A DNA stretch of 12,825 nucleotides from Bacteroidota bacterium (lineage in GTDB: Bacteria; Bacteroidota; Bacteroidia; Bacteroidales; Tenuifilaceae): positions 1-12,825 of the forward strand of contig JAEXVC010000193.1 in NCBI GenBank assembly GCA_023406715.1, in the 5' to 3' direction. Shown in pieces: positions 1-6,860 of this stretch (position 1 is the first letter of the stretch; every line of letters begins with the position of its first letter). The position numbers and the translations under genes are program-made. The notes beneath the pieces are model-generated. The model worked only from the letters and a program-made list of their open reading frames with translations. It did not search any database and had not been told where the DNA came from.

Positions 1-957
1 ATGTAGCGTTAATCCTGCGCTGTAGGCCAGCGAGTGAAAAAAGTGCTTGAACATCTCCGTGGGAACATCGCCAATGCGTTCGCGCTTAAATTCTGCGTTC
101 CATACAAGGTAAGGTCGCCCACTGAAGTCGAGGGTTACCATAGCGTTACTCTCATCCATTGGCAAGCAAAATCCATAGCGGTTCATCCCTTTTTTATCGC
201 CAATGGCTTTTTTTAGAGCCTCGCCAAGTGTAATGGCGACGTCTTCCATTGTGTGGTGCTCATCCACATCCAAATCGCCTTTACAATCAATGGTTAGGTT
301 GATACCTGAGTGTTTTGCCAGTTGTTCTAGCATATGGTCGAGAAATTTTAGGCCAGAGTTGATGCTAGATTCGCCATTGCCGTCGAGGTTAATATCGATA
401 CAAACAGATGTTTCGTTGGTTTTGCGTGAAACGCTGGCGGTTCTTTGATGTTTGACGATTAGGTAAATATCCTCCCAAGTTTTAGCATTGGCCGTTGCAT
501 CAATATTTGTATTATCACCTATGAATATCGACTTACAGCCAAGGTTTTTGGCCAGTTGTACATCGGTGGCTCTATCGCCAATAACCCAAGAGTTTGCAAT
601 GTCAAAATTACCGTTTAAGTAATGCTCCAGCATTGCGATACTAGGCTTGCGGGTAGGTTTGTTTTCGAAATCGAAAGAGCGGTCGATAAGAATCTCGTCG
701 AAAATAATTCCTTCGCCCTCAAGTGTTTGGATGATAAGATTCTGTGGTCCCCAAAAGGTTTCCTCCGGGAATGAGTTTGTTCCAAGTCCATCCTGATTGG
801 TAACCATAACTAATCTATAATCAAGTTCCCTGCATATTTTGCCAAGCCAAGTAAACACACCGGGCATAAACTCAAGTTTGGTGTAACTATCAACCTGAAA
901 GTCGCTCGGTTCCTTAATTATTGTTCCATCGCGGTCGATAAATAGTATCTTTTTCAT
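1..957 (-). CDS. hisB: Bifunctional histidinol-phosphatase / imidazoleglycerol-phosphate dehydratase HisB (3' end outside window)
   Basis: HisB catalyses two histidine-pathway steps: dehydration of imidazoleglycerol phosphate and dephosphorylation of histidinol phosphate. The first 319 residues are visible. Residues 1 to about 165 are the HAD-type phosphatase, with the DRDGT nucleophile motif (Asp8, Asp10), VTNQDGLG at 52-59 and the late acidic motif IGDRATD at 126-132. Residues from about 175 form the dehydratase, with LDHMLEQLAKHS at 206-217 and the metal-binding DEHHTMED at 232-239. By comparison with E. coli HisB, roughly 36 C-terminal residues are missing, and the frame is still open at base 1. 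The E. coli zinc loop (three Cys and one His) is replaced by a stretch without Cys near residues 92-102; I recall the same in Bacteroides HisB. It follows hisDC after 57 bases and is surely in the same operon. The start is the only Met that precedes the phosphatase motif. Confidence 0.96.
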   Translation of the reverse strand, partial: MKKILFIDRDGTIIKEPSDFQVDSYTKLEFMPGVFTWLGKICRELDYRLVMVTNQDGLGTNSFPEETFWGPQNLIIQTLEGEGIIFDEILIDRSFDFENKPTRKPSIAMLEHYLNGNFDIANSWVIGDRATDVQLAKNLGCKSIFIGDNTNIDATANAKTWEDIYLIVKHQRTASVSRKTNETSVCIDINLDGNGESSINSGLKFLDHMLEQLAKHSGINLTIDCKGDLDVDEHHTMEDVAITLGEALKKAIGDKKGMNRYGFCLPMDESNAMVTLDFSGRPYLVWNAEFKRERIGDVPTEMFKHFFHSLAYSAGLTLH

Positions 958-1014
958 TGTGTTTAGTTTTTATTTGCTAGTTGCTTTTTCTTCTTAACGA
1001 ACAACCATCAACTA

Positions 1015-3342
1015 TCAACGAACAACTTTTTTTAAAATCTCAATTAACCGTCTATTCTCTACTTCACTTCCCACAGTAATCCTCAAACACCCATCACATC
1101 CAGGCTCTTTGGAGCGATTTCTTACCACAATACCGTTATCTAAAAGTTGATAGTAGATAAGGTCTGCATTGGTAGTTTTTACAAGTAGAAAGTTCAATTC
1201 CGACGGGTAAACCTTAATAACTGTGGGTAATTTGCTTAGTTCTTTGGTCAAGAACTCCCGTTCATCAATAAGATTTACAATTTTCTTCTTTACAGTTTGA
1301 TAGTTTTTTAGAGCATTATCCAGCACTGCTAACGAGGGCTTGCCAACATTGTAAGGGAATTTAACCTTATTTAAAACATCAATAATTTCTGTTGATGCGA
1401 AAGCCAAGCCAAGTCGAGCACCTGCTAATCCCCATGCTTTAGAGAAAGTTTGTAGAATGACCAGATTTTGATATTGATTAAGGTTAGGCAGAAGCGATTT
1501 ATCAGCACAAAAGTCGATATAGGCCTCATCAACCACAACAATTCCATCGAATTCCTCGATAATTCTGATTATATCACTCAAATTCTGAGTATTTCCTGTG
1601 GGATTATTCGGATTGCAGATAAAAACAATCTTTACATTGGATGTTACCGAGTCTAAAAATTCATCAACATTAATGGCAAAATCATCATTAAGCCTATATT
1701 CCTTAACCTTTACATCGTTAATTGCTGCACAAACGCTGTACATTCCGTATGTTGGAGTGAATGTTGCAATAGCATCGGTTTTTGGATTGCAGAAACAGCG
1801 GATTAATAGGTCTACCGCTTCATCGCTTCCATTGCCAAGGAAAATCTGATTTTCGCTTACCTTTTTTATTTCGGCAATACGCTTTTTGATATCCATTTGC
1901 AATGGGTCGGGGTAGCGGTTGTACTCCAAAGGAATACCGGGCAATACTTCAGGATTTTCGTTTGCATCGAGCAATGTTAATCCTTGCGCATTGCACTCGC
2001 TCCTAGCCGATGAGTAAGGTTTTAGATTCGCAATGTTTGAACGAAATCTAATAGCCTTTCGACTTTTTTGCTGCGAGTTGATTTCAGATGTTCTTACATC
2101 CACGGCTCTTGCGTGTGCTTCCAATCCCTCGGCTCTGGCCAGAGTTGTAATGGCGTTGCTTAATTCCGATAATCCATTCTTTGTTATTTCCTGATAGGTG
2201 ATTGTTTTTAGGAATGAATTTACCGTAACACCGCTCCAATTCTTGGCAAAACCGCTTGTTGGTAAGGTGTGATTAGTGCCACTTGAGTAGTCGCCTGCCG
2301 ATTCGGGGGTGTATTGCCCCAGAAATACCGAGCCTGCATTTGTAACTGAATCTACGTAGTTATTGGCTTTATCGAACGATAGAATTAAGTGCTCAGGAGC
2401 ATAGATATTGCTGATTTCGATGGCTCTTTCGATGCTATCAACAACAATACTAGTGCTGTTCTCTAAACATTTTTCAGCAATCAATTTACGAGGAAGTGTT
2501 TTAAGTTGATTCTCAACTTCGGCAATCACTTTATCAAGTAAATCTTCCGATGTTCCGATAACCACTACCTGACTATCAACTCCGTGCTCTGCTTGCGATA
2601 GCAAATCGGCTGCAACGAATGTTGGATTGGATGTTTCGTCGGCAATAACCAGCACTTCCGATGGCCCTGCAGGCATATCAATTGGAGTTCCTTGGGCCGA
2701 TACCTGTACTTTGGCCTCAGTAACAAAACGATTGCCGGGGCCGAATATCTTATCAACCTTTGGAATGCTTTCAGTACCATATGCCATTGCAGCTATTGCT
2801 TGTGCTCCGCCAACTGTGAAAACTCTTGCGCCAATTAAATTACAGACGTATAGTATTGCTGGATTAGGATTTGGAGGTGTACAAACTATCAGCTCTTTAC
2901 ATTGAGCCACAGTTGCAGGAATACCAAGCATTAGAACTGTTGATATTAATGGTGCTGTACCTCCAGGGATGTAAAGTCCAACACGCTCTAATGGTCTGTA
3001 TTTAAGCATACATTTCACTCCGGATTGAGTTTCTAATTCAATATCGGCTGGTAGTTGCGCTCTGTGGAATTTCTCAATATTTTTGAAGGATTGTCTTATG
3101 GCCTTTTTTAAGCCATCCGAAACCATTTCCGACGATTGTTCAAGTTCTTCCTTTGTGATTTCAAATTCGGAGATTGAGCATCCATCGAACTTCTCCGAAA
3201 ATAGCCTTAGTGCGTCATCTCCATTCTGCTTAACAAATCTCAAAATCTCCGAAACCTGCTCCTTGATTTCAGAGTTATCCTCAAAGGGGCGTTTGAGTAA
3301 TTTGTTGTAGTCGTTATTTTTATTGTCGATGTATTTTTTCAT
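1015..3342 (-). CDS. hisDC: Fused histidinol dehydrogenase - histidinol-phosphate aminotransferase (HisD-HisC)
   Basis: This is one uninterrupted 775-residue frame carrying two complete histidine enzymes. Residues 1 to about 427 are HisD, which oxidises histidinol to histidine (last two steps). It shows SQAEHG with zinc ligands Gln250 and His253, the catalytic pair Glu317-His318 in YAPEHL, PESAGDYSSGTNHTLPTSG, and the C-terminal EGLEAHARAV with its histidine. Residues from about 428 are HisC, the PLP aminotransferase making histidinol phosphate: KPYSSAR, LDANENP, NRYPDP, CNPNNPTGN, VVDEAYIDF, SKAWGLAGARLG with PLP lysine Lys635, and LRITVG. Both domains are full length with almost no linker, and there is no internal Met where HisC would normally begin. 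I chose the start at 3342 (MKKYIDN) because HisD homologues begin there; in-frame ATGs at 3366 and 3390 would add 8 or 16 unlikely residues. hisG ends 28 bases upstream. A six-A run sits at the domain junction. Confidence 0.9.
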   Translation of the reverse strand: MKKYIDNKNNDYNKLLKRPFEDNSEIKEQVSEILRFVKQNGDDALRLFSEKFDGCSISEFEITKEELEQSSEMVSDGLKKAIRQSFKNIEKFHRAQLPADIELETQSGVKCMLKYRPLERVGLYIPGGTAPLISTVLMLGIPATVAQCKELIVCTPPNPNPAILYVCNLIGARVFTVGGAQAIAAMAYGTESIPKVDKIFGPGNRFVTEAKVQVSAQGTPIDMPAGPSEVLVIADETSNPTFVAADLLSQAEHGVDSQVVVIGTSEDLLDKVIAEVENQLKTLPRKLIAEKCLENSTSIVVDSIERAIEISNIYAPEHLILSFDKANNYVDSVTNAGSVFLGQYTPESAGDYSSGTNHTLPTSGFAKNWSGVTVNSFLKTITYQEITKNGLSELSNAITTLARAEGLEAHARAVDVRTSEINSQQKSRKAIRFRSNIANLKPYSSARSECNAQGLTLLDANENPEVLPGIPLEYNRYPDPLQMDIKKRIAEIKKVSENQIFLGNGSDEAVDLLIRCFCNPKTDAIATFTPTYGMYSVCAAINDVKVKEYRLNDDFAINVDEFLDSVTSNVKIVFICNPNNPTGNTQNLSDIIRIIEEFDGIVVVDEAYIDFCADKSLLPNLNQYQNLVILQTFSKAWGLAGARLGLAFASTEIIDVLNKVKFPYNVGKPSLAVLDNALKNYQTVKKKIVNLIDEREFLTKELSKLPTVIKVYPSELNFLLVKTTNADLIYYQLLDNGIVVRNRSKEPGCDGCLRITVGSEVENRRLIEILKKVVR

Positions 3343-3370
3343 GTTTTTGTTGTGTTGTAACACCATCCTT

Positions 3371-4231
3371 CTAAACCACCATTTTCTCAATGGGTATCAC
3401 CAAAATTCCTTCGGCTCCGGCTTGTTTTAGTTTCCCGATAACTTCCCAGAAATCGTCCTCGTTTACCACGGAGTGTAAAGAACACCAGCCTTCCATTGCA
3501 AGTGGAAGAATAGTAGGGCTTTTCATGCCTGGAATTAGGCTGATAATTTCATCGAGTTTATTCTGTGGAGCGTTAAGCAGAATGTACTTATTCCTACGTG
3601 CCTTATTTACGGATTCAATTCTGAATACCAGTTTGTTAATCAGTTCCCGCTTGGATTCGTTCAGGCTGTTGTTGGCAATAAGAACAGCCTCGCTTTGCAT
3701 TATCACATCAACCTCTTTGAGGTTATTGCTTAGCAAAGTCCCGCCGCTACTCACAATTTCGAAAATTGCATCGGCCATACCAATTCCAGGGGTAATTTCC
3801 ACCGAGCCGCTAATGGTATGTATTTCGGCGTTAATGGAGTTGGTCTTAAGGAAATCGGTTAGAATTGTGGGGTAGGAGGTTGCAATTCTTTTTCCTTGTA
3901 GGTAATTTTTCCCTGTGTACTCATCTGAGCGAGGTATCGCAACAGATAGTTTGCATTTTGAGAAACCAAGTTTCTTAACAACTTCAACGGGTTGTTTTTT
4001 CTCTAAAACTTCGTTCAACCCTAGTATGCCAATATCGGCAACACCATCGGCAACGTACTGTGGAATGTCATCGTCGCGGAGTAAAAGGATTTCCAAAGGA
4101 AAGCCTTCGGCTAGTGCTTTTAGATGATTATTGCCATTGCTTACCTTTATTCCACATAGTTTTAGTAGTTCAATTGTGCCTTCGCTTAGGCGACCACTCT
4201 TTTGAATGGCCAACGTTAATTTCTGATTCAT
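3371..4231 (-). CDS. hisG: ATP phosphoribosyltransferase HisG, long form
   Basis: HisG joins ATP and PRPP in the first, committed step of histidine synthesis. The 286-residue protein is the long, hexameric type that needs no HisZ. It begins with LAIQKSGRLSEG, has RDDDIP at 52-57, the PRPP-binding segment DAIFEIVSSGGTL at 154-166, and a C-terminal ACT-like regulatory domain from about residue 216 ending GILVIPIEKMVV. In this family that domain binds histidine for feedback inhibition. The start at 4231 matches the N-terminus of E. coli HisG; a frame extending to 4264 would overlap the attenuator hairpin and is not credible. It is the first enzyme gene of the operon, 23 bases behind the U-tract of the his terminator, and 28 bases before hisDC. 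Confidence 0.96.
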   Translation of the reverse strand: MNQKLTLAIQKSGRLSEGTIELLKLCGIKVSNGNNHLKALAEGFPLEILLLRDDDIPQYVADGVADIGILGLNEVLEKKQPVEVVKKLGFSKCKLSVAIPRSDEYTGKNYLQGKRIATSYPTILTDFLKTNSINAEIHTISGSVEITPGIGMADAIFEIVSSGGTLLSNNLKEVDVIMQSEAVLIANNSLNESKRELINKLVFRIESVNKARRNKYILLNAPQNKLDEIISLIPGMKSPTILPLAMEGWCSLHSVVNEDDFWEVIGKLKQAGAEGILVIPIEKMVV

Positions 4232-4254
4232 AATGATTGGATTTAAAAAGATAC

Positions 4255-4296
4255 AAAAAAGCACAAGGGGTCTGCTTTCGAACAGCAGACCCCTTG
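4255..4296 (-). terminator. his operon attenuator terminator
   Basis: A perfect 13-base-pair inverted repeat (4264-4276 with 4284-4296, 7-base loop) is followed in the minus-strand transcript by UGC and six U. It lies between the His-rich leader peptide and hisG, so it is placed to stop transcription before the structural genes. This is the terminator arm (3:4) of a ribosome-mediated attenuator. The GC-rich stem stands out from its AT-rich surroundings. Confidence 0.93.
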
Positions 4297-4333
4297 GCGG
4301 GTTATTGGTATTTTACAACTATGCTTACTCTAT

Positions 4334-4399
4334 ACTATACCAAATGAGAATCTACCATTCTGTGATGTGAATGGTGATGATGATGAAGTGCGGTATAGT
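4334..4399 (-). promoter_or_regulatory. his leader RNA hairpin enclosing the His codons (1:2 structure)
   Basis: In the transcript ACUAUACC (from 4399-4392) can pair with GGUAUAGU (from 4341-4334), eight perfect pairs that enclose the His codons and end at the leader stop codon. Inside, ACCAUUC (4375-4369) pairs with GAAUGGU (4360-4354), seven pairs. The downstream strand has a competing partner: UUGGUAU (4343-4337) can also pair with AUACCAA (4311-4305). These are the alternatives expected of an attenuator. I could not find an obvious pairing that directly captures the 5' arm of the terminator, so the exact antiterminator is unresolved. Confidence 0.6.
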
Positions 4400-4412
4400 T
4401 TTTTGCGGTCAT
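4335..4412 (-). CDS. hisL: his operon leader peptide, His-rich (attenuator sensor)
   Basis: This is a 25-codon frame, ATG at 4412 to TAG at 4335-4337. Residues 10-17 read HHHHHSHH and a further His is at 23, giving eight His codons (CAU and CAC) in 25. No function as a protein is expected. By analogy with hisL of enterobacteria, a ribosome stalling on these codons when charged tRNA-His is scarce changes folding of the leader RNA and prevents terminator formation. It starts about 20 bases after a strong promoter and ends 39 bases before the terminator stem. The size, codon content and position together make the call almost certain, although the frame is too short for ordinary gene finders. Confidence 0.94.
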   Translation of the reverse strand: MTAKNYTALHHHHHSHHRMVDSHLV

Positions 4413-4433
4413 TTTTCGCTTTTTGTTCCGATG

Positions 4434-4464
4434 CAAAAGTAAATCTTTTTTAATAAATCACAAA
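4434..4464 (-). promoter_or_regulatory. his operon promoter, Bacteroidota type
   Basis: On the minus strand the -7 box TACTTTTG (4441-4434) matches TAnnTTTG exactly. A -33 element TTTGTG (4464-4459) has its TTTG exactly 19 bases upstream of the -7 box. Transcription would start near 4427, some 15 bases before the leader ATG. The -33 element lies inside the last codons (Phe-Val) of the upstream DUF4384 gene. Confidence 0.82.
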
Positions 4465-5262
4465 TTGCACAAAATAATTCACCCTTTTGTCGGGCGAAAT
4501 GCTGAATAGCCACGATGATATATCCTCGAACGATGTTACTTGGTCGCCCTCTTGATTTATGGAGTAGTTTATGTAAGGGATTTTCTCCTTGGTAAACACA
4601 AAAAGTAACTTGTTCTTTTCGGGGTCATTTGTCGATTTTTCTAGTACGTAACCATCGAGCAAATTGCTTAAAGGAAAAACCTTTTTCTCTTCGGCTTTAA
4701 ACTTAATAGATTTTTCGAACTCGTTTGGGAATATTAACGATGCATTATTTTCATAGATGTTGAAAATATTTAGGTAGCAATCCATTGTGGGTGTTGCACT
4801 ATACCTTAACTTTTCGCCATTCTGATATCCTTGCTTAATTCCATCGATGTTGACCTTGAAGGCAGGGTCTGGAGCTGTGGAGTAAAGGATTATATCAGCA
4901 TCTATGGTTACTTCAATGAAGAAGTTCTTGTAATCATCAATCCCTTTATCGGAAGTTTTAATGGTGTAATTTTTAACGGCACCTCTAATTTCCGAAAGCA
5001 TATCGGACATGAAAACCTCCTCAAACTTATTGCCTATCTCACTTTTATAAAGCAAATCGTACGATTGTATATGTTCCGATACACCAGCCATTTTCAGCGC
5101 GTTAAGTTTTGCCTCGGCAAGAGCTCGATTTTTGGCTTCGTCCTCGTTAATGCTACCAACAATCACTTGTCGGCCTTTTGCTCCTGTTATATGTGTAATT
5201 TCTTGGGAGAATAAGTTCAAACTAAATAAAGATGCGATAACTAGGATTGATATTGATTTCAT
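4450..5262 (-). CDS. Secreted protein with LPP20/FlgT-like N-terminus and DUF4384-like domain
   Basis: The protein has 270 residues and unknown function. Residues 1-20 are a signal peptide (MKSISILVIASLFSLNLFSQ), so it is probably periplasmic or surface-exposed. Residues about 35-125 include DEAKNRALAEAKLNALKMAGV, which resembles the repeated-Ala helix of LPP20/FlgT-N type domains. Residues about 130-205, with AFKVNID, YQNGEKLRYSATPTMDCYLNIFNI and SLIFPNEFEKS, look like a DUF4384 beta-domain, whose family pattern is a gel-like 'Y..Ge.l.fs....dcYl.if....g...lifPN'. That assignment is from memory of the family pattern. I start at 5262 because the signal peptide begins there; the frame extends to 5325 without resemblance to anything. 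It sits between trpB and the his leader on the same strand, but is likely its own unit. No terminator follows it before the his promoter. Confidence 0.8.
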   Translation of the reverse strand: MKSISILVIASLFSLNLFSQEITHITGAKGRQVIVGSINEDEAKNRALAEAKLNALKMAGVSEHIQSYDLLYKSEIGNKFEEVFMSDMLSEIRGAVKNYTIKTSDKGIDDYKNFFIEVTIDADIILYSTAPDPAFKVNIDGIKQGYQNGEKLRYSATPTMDCYLNIFNIYENNASLIFPNEFEKSIKFKAEEKKVFPLSNLLDGYVLEKSTNDPEKNKLLFVFTKEKIPYINYSINQEGDQVTSFEDISSWLFSISPDKRVNYFVQFVIY

Positions 5263-5297
5263 TGCTTTTGAATTATGAGTTTGATAGGTAAAAGTAA

Positions 5298-5326
5298 CAA
5301 AATAAACCTTACAATAACCGTGCAAA
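5298..5326 (-). promoter_or_regulatory. Possible promoter of the DUF4384 gene
   Basis: The minus strand has TTTG (5326-5323), 18 bases, then TATTTTG (5304-5298), close to but one base short of TAnnTTTG. It lies 35 bases before the start codon and after the trpB terminator. It is a plausible but imperfect match. Confidence 0.35.
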
Positions 5327-5340
5327 GATTTAATTAATAA

Positions 5341-5376
5341 TTCAGAGCGAAGTACGATATTCCACTTCGCTCTGAA
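5341..5376 (-). terminator. Terminator hairpin after trpB
   Basis: A perfect 13-base-pair inverted repeat (5341-5353 with 5364-5376, 10-base loop) begins 17 bases after the trpB stop codon. On the minus strand the following bases are only UU-rich (UUAUUAAUUAAAU), whereas the plus strand has six T shortly after it, but no plus-strand gene ends here. It most likely ends the trpB transcript. Confidence 0.72.
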
Positions 5377-5392
5377 ATGACTTTTTTAGACA

Positions 5393-6592
5393 TTAAAGTT
5401 TCCTATCAACATCCTTATCGCCCCTGCCCGATAGGTTAATAATTGCCAACATCTCCTTATTCTTTAGAAGTTTTGCTGCCAAAGCAACCGCATGGCTCGA
5501 TTCAATTGCAGGTGTGATACCCTCTAACTTGGATAGGAGCATAAATGCTTCCACAGCCTCATTGTCAGTAACAGGGCGATAACTTGCCCTTTTTGTATCT
5601 TTCAGGTATGCGTGCTGAGGACTTATTCCAGGGTAATCCAAACCCGCAGCAATTGAATGCGATTCAATTGGATTTCCTTCGCTATCGACCAAACAGTAGG
5701 AGTATGTTCCTTGGAAAACTGTTGGTTTTCCAAACGAAAGGGTTGCTGCAGTATTATTTGGTTGAGCCATTCCGCCACCTTCGGCACCATAGATGGCAAC
5801 CTCTGTATCATCTAAAAATCCTGAGAAAAGTCCAATCGCATTGGAGCCACCACCAATACAGGCAAATATTGCTTGTGGTAAGCGTCCTTCCTGAAGTAGT
5901 ATTTGGTTTCGTGCTTCCTGTCCAATTACACTCTGGAAATAGCCAACCATTCTTGGATATGGATGCGGTCCAACCTGCGAACCCAGTAAATAGTAAGAAG
6001 TTGGATGCTCAATGTAGTAGCCCAACGCAGCATCAACAGCATCTTTTAGAGTTGCGGTTCCTATTTGGGTAGTTATTACCTCCGCTCCGAGCAACTTCAT
6101 TCTGCGCACATTCAACGCTTGACGTTCAGTATCCTTTGCGCCCATAAAAACCTTGCAAGGAATTCCCATCAACGCAGCCGCGGTTGCTGTTGCAACACCG
6201 TGCTGACCGGCTCCTGTTTCTGCAATAATTTCCTTAGCACCCATACGTTTGGCCACCAAAACCTGACCAATTGTATTGTTGATTTTATGAGAACCAGTGT
6301 GGTTCAAATCTTCGCGTTTTAGGTAGATTGTAGAACCAACAAATTCCGATAATCGTTTAGCGTAGTAAAGTGGTGATGGACGTCCCACGAATTGTTTTAG
6401 ATAATGAATAAACTCGCTGTTGAAGTTTTTATCCTTTGAGAGTTTATCGAACTCTAGCGCAACATTCTCAAGAGGTTTTGCTAAAACATCGGGGATGTAT
6501 GCTCCACCATACTCGCCATAACGGCCATTGTTGTTCAACATTGATGCAATTGGCGATACTTTTATTTCGGTTGATATTACTTGTGTTTCCAT
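5393..6592 (-). CDS. trpB: Tryptophan synthase beta chain TrpB
   Basis: TrpB condenses indole with L-serine to give tryptophan, using PLP, normally in a complex with TrpA. The 399-residue length is normal. It shows GRYGEYGGAYIPDV at 23-36, LKREDLNHTGSHKINN with PLP lysine Lys103, IAETGAGQHG with catalytic Glu124, the phosphate-binding CIGGGSNAIG, GAEGGG and the C-terminal NLSGRGDKD. The start at 6592 (METQ) fits the family; an in-frame ATG at 6760 would add 56 residues translated through a GC palindrome and is rejected. It stands alone: the hairpin after its stop and the unrelated gene downstream show no trpE, trpA or other trp gene here, although in Bacteroides trpB heads a full trp operon. 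A Trp-rich leader and terminator upstream imply control by tryptophan supply. Confidence 0.96.
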   Translation of the reverse strand: METQVISTEIKVSPIASMLNNNGRYGEYGGAYIPDVLAKPLENVALEFDKLSKDKNFNSEFIHYLKQFVGRPSPLYYAKRLSEFVGSTIYLKREDLNHTGSHKINNTIGQVLVAKRMGAKEIIAETGAGQHGVATATAAALMGIPCKVFMGAKDTERQALNVRRMKLLGAEVITTQIGTATLKDAVDAALGYYIEHPTSYYLLGSQVGPHPYPRMVGYFQSVIGQEARNQILLQEGRLPQAIFACIGGGSNAIGLFSGFLDDTEVAIYGAEGGGMAQPNNTAATLSFGKPTVFQGTYSYCLVDSEGNPIESHSIAAGLDYPGISPQHAYLKDTKRASYRPVTDNEAVEAFMLLSKLEGITPAIESSHAVALAAKLLKNKEMLAIINLSGRGDKDVDRKL

Positions 6593-6700
6593 GGTTTTAT
6601 TTTTTAAGATTTCAGATATCACACACAAGACATTAGATTTATTGTGTGCAGATATTGATTTGAATTGTAAATAGTTAAAATGAAAAATTGAATTTTGGAA

Positions 6701-6758
6701 GTGCGCCACCTTGGGCACGAGAAACCATACTATGTGCGGGGGAGCCCCCGCCAGCGCC
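6701..6758. repeat. GC-rich palindromic patch in the trpB leader
   Basis: This patch is strongly GC-rich, within an otherwise AT-rich gap of 223 bases between the trp terminator and trpB. It holds a 7-base inverted repeat (6736-6742 with 6745-6751, two-base centre) and a second imperfect hairpin (6701-6707 with 6713-6718, GTGC pairing GCAC plus CC/GG around a bulge). The compact, palindromic, compositionally foreign look suggests a REP-like dispersed repeat or an additional RNA structure in the trpB mRNA. Only one copy is in the window. The rest of the gap (6593-6700 and 6759-6815) shows nothing I can assign. Confidence 0.5.
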
Positions 6759-6815
6759 ATGAATAATTAACTAATATGTATACTCTAGGTTTCAATATCA
6801 ATAAATAAAAGTCAT

Positions 6816-6849
6816 AAAAAAACAAAAACCGCAGGGGGTTCACCTGCGG
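6816..6849 (-). terminator. trpB attenuator terminator
   Basis: In the minus-strand transcript CCGCAGG (6849-6843) and CCUGCGG (6835-6829) form a seven-pair GC-rich stem with a seven-base loop, followed by UUUUU, G and seven U. The stem can be extended by pairing AAAGG before it with part of the U run. It lies 28 bases after the stop of the Trp-rich leader peptide and well before trpB, as expected of the terminator arm of an attenuator. Confidence 0.9.
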
Positions 6850-6860
6850 CCTTTACTTTA

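Noticed and set aside
996..1026. Direct repeat of AACGAACAAC (996-1005 and 1017-1026) at the end of hisDC
   Set aside because: Only two 10-base copies in low-complexity sequence spanning a stop codon; no hairpin or known signal.
3343..3390. Upstream in-frame starts of hisDC at 3366 and 3390
   Set aside because: HisD homologues align from the Met at 3342; the longer forms add unlikely residues and the one at 3390 overlaps hisG.
3390..3875. 161-codon open frame on the plus strand opposite hisG
   Set aside because: It is antisense to a strongly conserved hisG and resembles no protein; it is a shadow of codon use on the other strand.
5584..6072. 162-codon open frame on the plus strand opposite trpB
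   Set aside because: It lies wholly within well-conserved trpB and has no start signal or recognisable domain.
6593..6760. In-frame 56-residue extension of trpB from an ATG at 6760
   Set aside because: The extension is translated through the GC palindrome and has no counterpart in TrpB proteins; METQ at 6592 fits the family.
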